From an uncultured bacterium (GTDB lineage Bacteria > Planctomycetota > JAJSAM01 > JAJVHW01), in NCBI GenBank assembly GCA_937996235.1, contig CALKVK010000024.1:39688-103687 (forward strand): a DNA stretch of 64,000 nucleotides, given 5' to 3'. Shown here piece after piece: positions 37,649 to 45,531 of the stretch. The position numbers and the translations under genes are program-made. The first letter of the stretch is position 1. Each line of letters starts with the position of its first letter. The notes below the pieces were generated by a model. It was not told the origin of the DNA and searched no databases. It saw nothing but the letters and a program-made list of their open reading frames with translations.

Positions 37649-37935
37649 GAGGACTCCCGCCGTGTCGATGCGCCGCCGCGCGTCTCCTGCCGTGCATTTC
37701 GTCGGCGGCACCGTCTGCCCATCGCGTCGGTCGTGAGGAGAACCGCGAGCAGCGTCAACGCCCACCAGGGCGAGACACCGTCCGCGGCGGAACCGACGGA
37801 CCCAGCGAGCGTCTCCACCGCCCACACCAGGACACCGAAGAATACGCCGAGCGTTGCCCCGGCCACGGCGGCCGCCAGGAGGACCAGCGCCGCAAGACCG
37901 AGCATCGCGATCCCGGCCTCCGCGACCGTGCGCAT
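37645..37935 (-). CDS. Small membrane protein
   Basis: 96 aa. Two hydrophobic helices (AMLGLAALVLLAAAVAGATLG-type at about 9-40, and SPWWALTLLAVLLTTDAMG at about 55-73) and a basic Arg-rich C-terminus. It overlaps both neighbours by a few bases and is thus operonic. It could be a holin-like or membrane-targeting partner of the DUF4406-like protein; nothing in it is diagnostic. Confidence 0.6.
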   Translation of the reverse strand: MRTVAEAGIAMLGLAALVLLAAAVAGATLGVFFGVLVWAVETLAGSVGSAADGVSPWWALTLLAVLLTTDAMGRRCRRRNARQETRGGASTRRESS

Positions 37936-39197
37936 CACGCGGGCACCCGCTCGGCGCTCTTCCCGGCGAGCCGCTCCCACCGCGCGACGATCACGTCCAC
38001 GTACTTCGGGTCGAGCTCGATCGCGTAGCAGCGCCGGCCGGTCTGCTCCGCGGCGGCGATCGCCGACCCCGAGCCGCCGAAGGGCTCGTAGAAGCACTCG
38101 CCGGGTTCCAGGTGGTTCTCGATCGGGCGCGTGTAGAGCGCGACCGGCTTCTGCGTCGGGTGGTCGACCTTCTCCTCGCGCTCGCCCGCGGGATTCATGA
38201 GCATCTTGGGCGAGGCGGCGTCCCAGATCGTCGACTGGTCGCGGCTTCCGCGGAACCGCGCCGCCCCCTGCTTGCGCGCGTACCAGCAGGGCTCGTGCTG
38301 CCAGTGGTAGTGCTGGCGGCTGAGCACGAAGTGGGGCTTGCGCCAGATGATCTGCTGCTTCAGCTCGAAGCCGATCCGGCGCAGGCCCGAGCCGACCTCG
38401 ACGGAGTACGCCGACGCATGCCAGACGTAGGCGGTGTCGAGCGACGGCACGAGTTCGAACGCGTCGCTCCAGTCCGCCTTCGTGTCGCCCGAGATGGCCG
38501 TGTTCTTGTGGCCGTCGCCGCGCTGCAGGTACGAGGCCTCGGCCGGCCCGAGGCCGTTCAGCCCTGCGCGGTCGCGCCACTCCATGTCGAGGGAGACGCC
38601 GTACGGCGGGTCGGTCAGGAGAAGCCGCGGCTGCGCGCCGTCGAGGACGCGGCGGACGTCCTCTGCGTCCGTCGAGTCGCCGCAGAGGAGCCGGTGCTTC
38701 CCGAGGAGGTAGAGGTCGCCGCGCTTCGCCGTCGGCTCGGCGGGCGTCTCGGGCACCTCGTCCGGATCCCCCTCGCCGCCCCCGCCGGTGGCCTTGAGCA
38801 GCCGCTCGAGTTCGGCGGTGCTGAAGCCGCAGGACGCGCGCAGCGACTCGTCGACGCCGGCGAGAGCGGCGGCGAGGAGGTCGTCATCCCACCCGGCGAG
38901 TTCGGCGGTCCGGTTCGCCGCGACCGCGTACGCGCGCAGTTCGTCGCCGGAGAGGTCGGTGACGACGACCGCCATGACCGTCCAGCCGAGCCGCTTCGCC
39001 GCCTCCAGCCTTCCGTTCCCGTCCCACACCACACCGTCGCGGTCGATGACGATCGGGAACTGCTGCCCGAAGGCCTTCAGGCTGTCCATCACCGCCTTGA
39101 CGTTGCGCTCGGGGTGCGTGCGCGCGTTCGCGACGTTGGCGAGGAGATCGGACACGCTGCGGTACTCGACGTGCATCTGATTGGCGGTAGAGGTCAT
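37935..39197 (-). CDS. ParB-domain DNA methyltransferase (adenine/cytosine-N4 type)
   Basis: 420 aa. The N-terminal ParB/Srx-like domain (about 10-90) contains DGVVWDGNGRLEAAKRLGW. The C-terminal methyltransferase has TDPPYG (catalytic DPPY) before a C-terminal FYEPFGGSGSAIAAAEQTGR (SAM-binding FxGxG), an order of motifs typical of beta-class N6-adenine or N4-cytosine enzymes. Such fusions are common in phages and may protect phage DNA from restriction or mark it for packaging. ATG chosen with GAGGT upstream and a 4-base overlap with the HNH gene. Confidence 0.88.
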   Translation of the reverse strand: MTSTANQMHVEYRSVSDLLANVANARTHPERNVKAVMDSLKAFGQQFPIVIDRDGVVWDGNGRLEAAKRLGWTVMAVVVTDLSGDELRAYAVAANRTAELAGWDDDLLAAALAGVDESLRASCGFSTAELERLLKATGGGGEGDPDEVPETPAEPTAKRGDLYLLGKHRLLCGDSTDAEDVRRVLDGAQPRLLLTDPPYGVSLDMEWRDRAGLNGLGPAEASYLQRGDGHKNTAISGDTKADWSDAFELVPSLDTAYVWHASAYSVEVGSGLRRIGFELKQQIIWRKPHFVLSRQHYHWQHEPCWYARKQGAARFRGSRDQSTIWDAASPKMLMNPAGEREEKVDHPTQKPVALYTRPIENHLEPGECFYEPFGGSGSAIAAAEQTGRRCYAIELDPKYVDVIVARWERLAGKSAERVPA

Positions 39198-39901
39198 GCG
39201 GCCCCGAGGCGGCGCCCTTGATGGACATGCCACGCGTCGTGGAGGAGCGCCTGGACCACGGCGACGAGGAAGCCGCGGCGCGCGGAGTTACGCGTCGCGG
39301 CGATGGCGTTCCCGAGTCGGTCGAGCCAGCGGTGGCACGGCTGGCACGCGGTCACGAGGTTCTGCGGGCGGTCGTTGCGGCTCAGGCGGTAGGGCTCGAC
39401 GTGGTGGACGTCGAGACGGACCTCCCGCGCGCCGCAGACGGCGCAGAAGTCGTTGTCCGCGGCGACGAACGCGCGCCGCGCGCTGCGCCAGCCGGGTCGG
39501 TGGCCACGCACGGCATCGGCCGGTGCAGCCGCGCGGTAGGCGGCGTCCCGGCACGGCACCGAGCAGTATGTGCCGCTCGTGTTGCTGCGGGGACGCGGCG
39601 TCCAGGTGAAACGTGCCCCGCAGTGTGCGCAGTGCCGCCCCTCTGGGTCGTGGCGACGATTCGCGGTGGTTGCGCACCCGCGAGAGCAGCACCGACGGTC
39701 GGAGTCGGAACGACGGCGGTAGAAGGCCGACCCGCACGCTGCGCACGCGACGCTCTCTCCCGTCCGCCGCGACGGCTTCGGACGACGGGCGGCCAACCGC
39801 GCGGCGCAAGGCCGGCATCGCGGCGGCCGTGTGTCCTTGCGAACCTCGCGCGCGGCGCCGCAGTCGGCGCAGGTCACGGTGTGGGTCCAGGGCGCGTTCA
39901 C
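39194..39901 (-). CDS. HNH endonuclease with multiple zinc ribbons
   Basis: 235 aa. Several CxxC pairs occur in the N-terminal two-thirds (CADCGAAR, CRPCAARL, CAACGSAFYRRR, CAHCGARF). A canonical HNH core follows: FCAVCGAREVRLDVHHVEPYR, then NLVTACQPCHRW. An HNH nuclease next to the terminase is common in HK97-type phages, where it helps cos cleavage. The location between small terminase and large terminase supports that role. Confidence 0.82.
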   Translation of the reverse strand: MNAPWTHTVTCADCGAAREVRKDTRPPRCRPCAARLAARRPKPSRRTGESVACAACGSAFYRRRSDSDRRCCSRGCATTANRRHDPEGRHCAHCGARFTWTPRPRSNTSGTYCSVPCRDAAYRAAAPADAVRGHRPGWRSARRAFVAADNDFCAVCGAREVRLDVHHVEPYRLSRNDRPQNLVTACQPCHRWLDRLGNAIAATRNSARRGFLVAVVQALLHDAWHVHQGRRLGAA

Positions 39902-40170
39902 CGCCTCGGCCCCCGGATCGTCGCCTGGACCTGCGCACCGATGTACTGCTCGGCCAGCGGGTCGAGGGAGCCGTCATCCCGGCAGATGCCGTGGGAGCGG
40001 AGCACCGGCGCGAGGGCCTCCGCCTGGTGGAGTGGGACGTCGGCGAGTCGCGCCCAGTCGCGCAGCACGGACTTCTCCGCGCGCGCCCGGTCCTCGACGA
40101 GAGGCCAGGCGACCGCCAGCCGCTGCGCGGCGACGTTGTCGCGCAGATAGACGAGGGCAGCAGGCTTCAC
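39898..40170 (-). CDS. Small phage packaging-region protein
   Basis: 90 aa from a GTG overlapping the small terminase stop (GTGA). Helical: ALVYLRDNVAAQRLAVAWPL and AEKSVLRDWARLADVPLHQAE. No motif recognised. Its strict coupling to the small terminase gene suggests a role in packaging or head assembly. Confidence 0.55.
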   Translation of the reverse strand: MKPAALVYLRDNVAAQRLAVAWPLVEDRARAEKSVLRDWARLADVPLHQAEALAPVLRSHGICRDDGSLDPLAEQYIGAQVQATIRGPRR

Positions 40171-40688
40171 GCCTCGGCCCCCCTCGGCGCGCGGCGGCGC
40201 TTCGATCCGCCCGTGACCAGGCTGAAGAAGCGCCGCGCCGTGGCGTCGTCGTTCTCGGCGACCGCGGCGTCGGCGCGCACGCGGGTCGCCGCCGCCGGCG
40301 TGAGCCCGAACTCGAGCAGGAGCCGGCGGTACTCGACCTCGGCCTTCTCCATCGCGATCGCGTGGGGGTTGCGGTAGAGGTTGCCCTTGGCGTCGCTGAG
40401 CACCTCGCCCATCTCGCGCACCTTGGCTGCGAGGCGGAGGTAGCGGACCTTCGCGCGCACGAGCAGTTCGAGCGCCTCGACCTGCTCCTTCTGGAGCACG
40501 CCCATGAGGGCGAGCCGCTCGCCGAGCGATGTCCACTCGGAGCGCTCGCGCGCGTCGAGCCCGCGCGGCGGGTCCGGGACGCCGAGCGTGCCCTGTGGCT
40601 CGGCCGGACTCCCACGATCAGCGCGGAGCGTGCCACGCGCGCGCTTCATCGTGGAGGGGAGCGGAGGAGGACCGCGGCGCCCCATCAC
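40167..40688 (-). CDS. Terminase small subunit, P27 family
   Basis: 173 aa. GRRGPPPLP near the N-terminus, followed by a Gly/Pro-rich arm and a helical core (LDARERSEWTSLGERLALMGV, then a coiled DNA-binding region), is the P27-type small terminase pattern. It recognises phage DNA and recruits the large subunit. Start is at an ATG-ATG pair immediately downstream of the 165-base non-coding gap, a candidate packaging site. Confidence 0.82.
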   Translation of the reverse strand: MMGRRGPPPLPSTMKRARGTLRADRGSPAEPQGTLGVPDPPRGLDARERSEWTSLGERLALMGVLQKEQVEALELLVRAKVRYLRLAAKVREMGEVLSDAKGNLYRNPHAIAMEKAEVEYRRLLLEFGLTPAAATRVRADAAVAENDDATARRFFSLVTGGSKRRRAPRGAEA

Positions 40689-40853
40689 TCAGCCTCGAAC
40701 CACACGCGCGGATCGCCGAAACCGGGGGAAGTTCCAGGCTCGCCGCAGGCTCGGCCGGAAGTTCGAAACCTGGCAACGCGCACAAACGAGGCGCGCCCCG
40801 GTCCCTGGGCGCCGGATGCCCACGGCCGATCCCCCCCTCCCCCTGCCGCTCTG
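40689..40853. promoter_or_regulatory. Non-coding gap before small terminase, candidate cos/pac
   Basis: 165 bases without a gene in an otherwise tightly packed arm. It contains two direct repeats GGAAGTTC exactly 30 bases apart (40727-40734, 40757-40764), each followed within a few bases by a C-rich CCAGG or CCTGG element. In cos phages the terminase-binding repeats lie beside the small terminase gene, so this is the best candidate packaging site. It may also carry a promoter. Confidence 0.4.
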
Positions 40854-42005
40854 TCAGCCATGGGCCGCGGCCTCCGCGACGTCGAGTTCCGCCATCCCCG
40901 CGCCGAGCCCGGTGTCGGAACGGAAGGCGTCGACGAGGAGCGGGAGCTCGTTGAAGAGGTCGCGCGCCGCGAGGCGCGGCAGCGCCAGCCGGTCGCGGTC
41001 CTCGGGCCGGACGCCGCGGACGCGGTAGGCGTCGAGGGCGTCGCGGAGCGTCTTCGCCGAGCGGAGCACCTCGGCGAGGTAGTCGCGTTCCGCGGGCTCG
41101 GTCGCCTCGCGAAGGTCGTCGAGCGTGGTCGCGCCGTCCTCGAGCGCCTGCTCGATCTGGCGGCGAGAGAGCTTGATCTCGCGGTTGAGCACCGCGCGAC
41201 GGGAGCGGGGGACGGCGCGCTCCAGCCGATCGACCGCTCCGGCGAAGGCGGCTGCGCGGCGGACGGTCTTCTCGCCGACGCCGGCGGCTACGCCGAGGGA
41301 GTGCGCCGTGCCGTTGGTCTTCGAGTGGTCACTTTGACCTCTTGACCGCGCGCCGCCGTGACCGACGTTCTCGGCGAGGTATTGCCGTCCGAGGTAGTAC
41401 ATCGCCCAGTGGGGCGTCAGCGACCGGCGCGTGCGCTGCGTCGCCACGAACCACTCCATCGCGGCAGCGCGGTCGGCGAAGGACAACTTCGTCACGCGGT
41501 AGGCCACGCCGTGCTCGCGGCAGAGGGCCAGCCGGTTGTGCCCGTCGAGGAGGATGTCCTGCTCGGCCCACACCACGAGCGCGTCGCGGCAGCCCTCGGC
41601 GCGCAGCGACGCGCGGAGCGCCTCGCGCGTGGCGTCGTCCATCGGCGCCGCGAGGTCCACGAACTCGGGGTCGATGCGCGGCGAGCCGCTGCCCTCCGTT
41701 GCCTTCTTCGGCACGTAGGGCACGTCCTCGGGGACGCGCAGCCGCGTCCACTTCCGCTCACCCTTCGCCCTCGCGTACACACGGGCCCGCCTCGGCTCGG
41801 TCAGCGGCAGGTCGAAGCAGAGGAGCCCGCTCGCGACCGACTCGGCGATCTCCTCGGGCCCGCCGAGGACGCACGCCTCGACGCCGTCCACCGTCACCGT
41901 CTCCGGCTCATCGTCGCCGTCGAGAGCGGCCTCCAGGACGGCGGACCCCGCGGGCGTCTTCCACGCGAGGTTCAGGTCCGAGAGGGCGACGGCGTATCGG
42001 GTCAT
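40854..42005 (-). CDS. ParB-N-domain protein
   Basis: 383 aa. The middle contains a ParB/Sulfiredoxin-like motif, DALVVWAEQDILLDGHNRLAL, followed by helical regions with VGEKTVRRAAAFAGAVDRLE that resemble a helix-turn-helix, then a long helical tail. Phages use such proteins as regulators or co-factors of methyltransferases; a ParB-methyltransferase is encoded at 37935-39197. Start ATG is preceded by AAGGA. The N-terminal about 100 residues have no recognisable domain. Confidence 0.7.
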   Translation of the reverse strand: MTRYAVALSDLNLAWKTPAGSAVLEAALDGDDEPETVTVDGVEACVLGGPEEIAESVASGLLCFDLPLTEPRRARVYARAKGERKWTRLRVPEDVPYVPKKATEGSGSPRIDPEFVDLAAPMDDATREALRASLRAEGCRDALVVWAEQDILLDGHNRLALCREHGVAYRVTKLSFADRAAAMEWFVATQRTRRSLTPHWAMYYLGRQYLAENVGHGGARSRGQSDHSKTNGTAHSLGVAAGVGEKTVRRAAAFAGAVDRLERAVPRSRRAVLNREIKLSRRQIEQALEDGATTLDDLREATEPAERDYLAEVLRSAKTLRDALDAYRVRGVRPEDRDRLALPRLAARDLFNELPLLVDAFRSDTGLGAGMAELDVAEAAAHG

Positions 42006-42379
42006 CGAGGAGTCCTTCCGTGATGGCGGGGGCGGAACGCCTGGTCGCGCGCGGTGCGGGCGCTGTGGCACGAGTGGCACGCGGAGCGGAGGTTGCTCGC
42101 GGCGTGGGTCCCGCCGTCGGCGAGGGCGACGATGTGGTCCACATCCGTCGCCGGCGTGGTCACGCCGAACTCGCGGCAGAAGCGGCAGAGCGGCTCCCGG
42201 CGCAGGTGCGCGAGTCGGATGCGCCGCCACACCGGCCCGTAGCCCCGTCGAGCGGCGGACGGTCGGACCGAGTCCATCTCCGCGCGCCTGGCGCGCTCGT
42301 GCTGCGGACAGCGGGCGGTGCCGGACACGAGGGCCGGGCAGCCGGGATGCGCGCAGGCGTGGGGAGGACGGTGGGGCAC
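42002..42379 (-). CDS. HNH endonuclease
   Basis: 125 aa from a GTG. Cys pairs CAHPGC and CRFCREFG, then the HNH core DVDHIVALADGGTHAASNLR with SACHSCHSARTA. It is a second small HNH enzyme upstream of the small terminase, likely acting in packaging or as a homing-type nuclease. It overlaps the ParB-like gene by four bases (ATGA). Confidence 0.75.
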   Translation of the reverse strand: MPHRPPHACAHPGCPALVSGTARCPQHERARRAEMDSVRPSAARRGYGPVWRRIRLAHLRREPLCRFCREFGVTTPATDVDHIVALADGGTHAASNLRSACHSCHSARTARDQAFRPRHHGRTPR

Positions 42380-42399
42380 GGGGACAGCGTCATGCCGTG

Positions 42400-42858
42400 T
42401 CAGGCCGGCGCAACCCGACGCCGCTCGAGTCCGCGCGACCAGGCGACGTACGCCTTCCAGCAGTCCTCGTCGCAGTACTTCCGCCGTACGGCGAGGAGCT
42501 TGCGGTCGCAGTAGCGGCAGCGAGCGGTGCCGGTCAGGACGCTGTCGGGCCTGTCGAGGCGCGGGAGGGGTGGAATCGTGTCGGGCCCGGGCGGTGGCGG
42601 GAATCCACAGGCCGGGCAGCGCACTGCGCGACCGATGCGACTTCGAAGCCAGGTCCGCGCGACGTCGATCTCGGGGCTCCCCGCACGCCGCATCCGCTGC
42701 TGGTCGTCCTCGCAGAGGGCGCAGTCGCCGTGCTCGCAGCAGCGGGCTCCAAGGAGGAGCGAGACGACGCAGTGTCGCGCCTCTGAGTCCCAGGCGACGC
42801 AGGGACGCGCGCGCCAGGCGGTAGGAGCCGGAGGAGCGCATGAGGGGAAGCTGCTCAT
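42400..42858 (-). CDS. Zinc-ribbon phage protein
   Basis: 152 aa with three Cys clusters: CCEHGDCALCEDDQQRM, RCPACGFPPPPG and CRYCDRKLLAVRRKYCDEDC. The last resembles a treble-clef or zinc ribbon. Arg-rich regions suggest nucleic-acid binding. It lies between an HNH gene and a sigma-like gene. No family recognised. Confidence 0.55.
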   Translation of the reverse strand: MSSFPSCAPPAPTAWRARPCVAWDSEARHCVVSLLLGARCCEHGDCALCEDDQQRMRRAGSPEIDVARTWLRSRIGRAVRCPACGFPPPPGPDTIPPLPRLDRPDSVLTGTARCRYCDRKLLAVRRKYCDEDCWKAYVAWSRGLERRRVAPA

Positions 42859-42922
42859 GCCCGCGCTTCACGGCCCACCGCGCCCGTGGGCGGAATCCCA
42901 GCTGAGCGACGGCGCCAGGACG

Positions 42923-43411
42923 TCACACCTCCCTCCAGACGACGTGTCCGGCCGCGGTCCGGTGCTCGACCATGGAGGGGTCGATGCGTCGCGCTCGGGT
43001 GCGTTGCTGGAGACGGCGGACGGCCTTCGCCTCGATCTGACGGATGCGCTCGCGGGTCACGGACCACACGCGCGCGCACTCGTCGAGCGTGAGCTGCGGT
43101 GTGCCCGCGAGACCCCAGCGCGCCTTGAGGATCTCGCGCTCGCGGAGGGGGAGTTCGTCCACCACGCGGATCAGCCTCTCGGTTCGCTCCGCGGCGATGA
43201 GAGCTTCGGTCGGATCGGGCTCCTCTGGGAACCGCACGAGCAGGCCGGAGGGCACCTCACGCTGACGCTGGAGTTCCGACGGCCTCCCTGCACGGATGTC
43301 CGCGCAGCGACGACACCACCGCGACCAGGTGCCCTCCCGGTTCCGGCGCCACTCGAAGTCCGCGCCGCAGCGACGGCACCCGTCGAGTTGGAGCGGTTGC
43401 GCCGCGCTCAC
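42923..43411 (-). CDS. Sigma-70 region 4-like phage regulator
   Basis: 162 aa. The N-terminus has a small Cys-containing region (CRRCGADFEWRRNREGTW, CRRCADI) typical of zinc binding. The C-terminal half matches sigma-70 region 4: ELPLREREILKARWGLAG, then LDECARVWSVTRERIRQIE. It probably directs or modifies RNA polymerase at phage late promoters. It overlaps the upstream gene by four bases (GTGA) and is the second gene of the leftward arm. Confidence 0.78.
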   Translation of the reverse strand: MSAAQPLQLDGCRRCGADFEWRRNREGTWSRWCRRCADIRAGRPSELQRQREVPSGLLVRFPEEPDPTEALIAAERTERLIRVVDELPLREREILKARWGLAGTPQLTLDECARVWSVTRERIRQIEAKAVRRLQQRTRARRIDPSMVEHRTAAGHVVWREV

Positions 43412-44130
43412 GCAAGGGCCTCGACCGGGCGCCGGCCCGGGACACGCGCCCTGCAGGGCGTGGCCGCCGCGGGGTTCGGGAACCGCGTCGTCGCGCCGCG
43501 CGGGCGCTCGATCGTGATGGCCTCGCTCGTGACCGAACCGATCCGGGCGTCCCCGTCGAGGAAGCAGACGAGCCCCCACTCACCGCCGTACGGGAACGCG
43601 AGGTGGCCGCGGTTCCGGTAGAGCGCTGCCTCCGACCACCCGAGCTGGAGCGCCTCGTCGCGGATGGCGTCCACCTTCGCGACGGCGTCCGCAGCGACGG
43701 TCTCCGTCACCGGCCAAGCTCCCGACGCGGGGAACACGAAGCCCGCGGGGCTCCACGGCGTCCGGGGACGCAGCGCGCCGCATCCGAGAAGATCGTCGTC
43801 GGGCCGCGGCGGCTCGTAGCGCGACGGGTCGAACGTCCGGGCCGCGGCGAGGAGGGCCGCCGCGCCAAGGTGCCGGACGGCCCAGGCGTGGACGGCGTTG
43901 AACGCCTCGCGAAGCGTCTCGAACGCAGCGGCGGAGAGTCTGCCGGCGTCGAGCGCCCGCTTCGCCGCCGCCACCTTCGTGCGGAGCCAAGCGTAGTACG
44001 CCGGGTCGAGGCGGCGGTAGCAGCGCCCCGAGACGGTCACGTCGTCGGCGAACGCGTCGCCGTCCGGCGTCTCGAACCGGTCGAGGTCGGTGGCGACGAA
44101 GAGCACGGGGCCCGGTGCGGCGTCTCCCAT
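43408..44130 (-). CDS. Phage protein at head of leftward arm
   Basis: 240 aa, soluble, mixed alpha/beta (VLFVATDLDRFETPDGDAFAD, YYAWLRTKVAAAKRALDAGRL, LVCFLDGDARIGSVTSEAIT). No family recognised. Being the first gene of the leftward transcript, next to the repeat array, it is probably an early or delayed-early protein. ATG chosen; the longer frame reads into the repeat array. Confidence 0.6.
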   Translation of the reverse strand: MGDAAPGPVLFVATDLDRFETPDGDAFADDVTVSGRCYRRLDPAYYAWLRTKVAAAKRALDAGRLSAAAFETLREAFNAVHAWAVRHLGAAALLAAARTFDPSRYEPPRPDDDLLGCGALRPRTPWSPAGFVFPASGAWPVTETVAADAVAKVDAIRDEALQLGWSEAALYRNRGHLAFPYGGEWGLVCFLDGDARIGSVTSEAITIERPRGATTRFPNPAAATPCRARVPGRRPVEALA

Positions 44131-44171
44131 GTTGTTGACGTACCGGCGCGAGGGCCGAAGTGGGCGCCGGT

Positions 44172-44499
44172 GCGGGATGTGGAGACGCGTCGCGGGATGT
44201 GCTGCGGGATGTCGCAGGACCACATCCCGCAGCGCAAACCGGGCGCGGAGCGTCGCTTACGACGCTGTGCGGGATGTTGCGGGATCTTCGGCGCCTACCT
44301 CGCCGGTGCGTGTGCGCGCGGGCGTGCGCGTGCAGGGATCAAGATTGATTCCTACCGCGCGCGCGTGGGCGCGCACCCGCGAAGGGTCTACACAACATCC
44401 CGCAACATCCCGCAAGCGATCGGAAGTCCTGGCAGGAGCACTACTTGCGTTGCGGGATGTCGTGCGGGATGTGGGGTTCCGACATCCCGCACATCCCGC
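44172..44499. repeat. Symmetrical array of 12 GCGGGATGT boxes, candidate origin/operator
   Basis: Eleven perfect 9-base boxes and one GCGGGATcT variant lie in the 474-base gap between the divergent arms. Forward: 44172, 44192, 44204, 44269, 44279 (variant), 44452, 44464. Reverse: 44222, 44395, 44405, 44482, 44491. The two innermost pairs (44269/44279 forward; 44395/44405 reverse) have the same 10-base spacing and face each other around a centre at about 44341-44343. At that centre lies ATCAAGATTGAT (44338-44349), one of the few A/T-rich patches in the phage. An outer inverted repeat GTGCGCGC/GCGCGCAC (44312-44319/44369-44376) also flanks it. The layout suggests an iteron-type replication origin or a cooperative operator. 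Confidence 0.75.
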
Positions 44500-44604
44500 A
44501 GTCGCTGCACGACCCGGCTCGCGTACTCCGGTTGCTGACGCTTGCGTGCAGTGTCACTCGCGAACCGTAGTGTGGCAGTCGACAGCCAGCTTCAGGTGCT
44601 CCGC

Positions 44605-45525
44605 ATGTCCGACGATCTGATCCGACAGGCTCGACAAGCTGCGCACGACGTGCTCCGCACGCTCGCGCGCGATCGCCGCTCCACGGCACTCGACCACGGC
44701 TGGAACGCCGAGGGGAGCGGGGGGGAGTCCGTCCTCTCGCTGGTGCTCAAGGCGCTTGGACACCAACGGAGTGGGGCCCGGGGGCGCGAACTGGAGTGGA
44801 GCGCGAAGCTTGCCGTGCGCTCGGTCGTTGCGGATTCGATCGCGAGCGGGCTCGCTGTGCCAGGGCGTGCCGACCAGGCTCCAGACTGGAACAGCAGCAA
44901 CCTGGAGTTCCAGTTCACGCCAACCGGCAGAAGGGTCCTCGCGGAAGACGCAGTTGCGATCCACAACGACGGCACGCTCCGAGTTGCGCTTGAGCAGGGT
45001 CGCGCCGCGGGGAGCCTCAACGTGGAGGATCATGAGATCGAGCTTCTCGCCGAGGCGCAGCATTGCTGGACTGTCGGCTGCTTCCGCGCGGCGGCGGTGC
45101 TCATCGGATTGGCGAACGAGTCGCGTTGCCTGTCACTCGTGGATGCGATGGCAGCCGCACTCCCCAACCCGACGACGCCCGACCTGCTGCGCGACCTGCA
45201 GAACGCCCGCGATTCGACGAAGGCCTTCTCTGCCAGGTGGCGTCCGACACTGCGGCTCCTGGAACGTTGTCGCGCCGGCCTCTGGAGCGCCGGTCGAGGC
45301 CAAGCGTGGTGGCAGCCATGGGAGAGCGTGCCTGGCGCGCTGAGCACTCTCGGCGAGGCGGTTCGGACGACGCGCAACACCGCCGCCCACGACCCTCTTC
45401 AGGTCTTCGGCCGTGCGGATGTCGCGTTGCTACTCGCTGCCATGCCGCACCAGATCGGGATCGTGGGATCGCTCTCCGCGTTCTTCAACTCCCGACCCGC
45501 AGGCGTGACGCTGCCAACGCTGTGA
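44605..45525 (+). CDS. HEPN-like protein, candidate defence toxin
   Basis: 306 aa. The central stretch EIELLAEAQHCWTVGCFRAAA followed by VLIGLANESRC resembles the helical signature of HEPN-type proteins. Near the C-terminus TTRNTAAHDP gives an R-x4-H motif (Arg257, His262), the RNase signature of active HEPN domains. The N-terminal about 100 residues are unassigned. It is the first gene to the right of the repeat array and is followed 6 bases later by a nuclease-like gene, so they form a pair. The ATG at 44605 is preferred; upstream TTG/GTG starts would extend it by up to 21 residues. Confidence 0.65.
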   Translation: MSDDLIRQARQAAHDVLRTLARDRRSTALDHGWNAEGSGGESVLSLVLKALGHQRSGARGRELEWSAKLAVRSVVADSIASGLAVPGRADQAPDWNSSNLEFQFTPTGRRVLAEDAVAIHNDGTLRVALEQGRAAGSLNVEDHEIELLAEAQHCWTVGCFRAAAVLIGLANESRCLSLVDAMAAALPNPTTPDLLRDLQNARDSTKAFSARWRPTLRLLERCRAGLWSAGRGQAWWQPWESVPGALSTLGEAVRTTRNTAAHDPLQVFGRADVALLLAAMPHQIGIVGSLSAFFNSRPAGVTLPTL

Positions 45526-45531
45526 TCGGCG

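Noticed and set aside
44172..44499. CRISPR array
   Set aside because: Units are only 9 bases, occur in both orientations with irregular spacing, and no Cas genes are near; the Cas4-like protein belongs to a phage recombination set.
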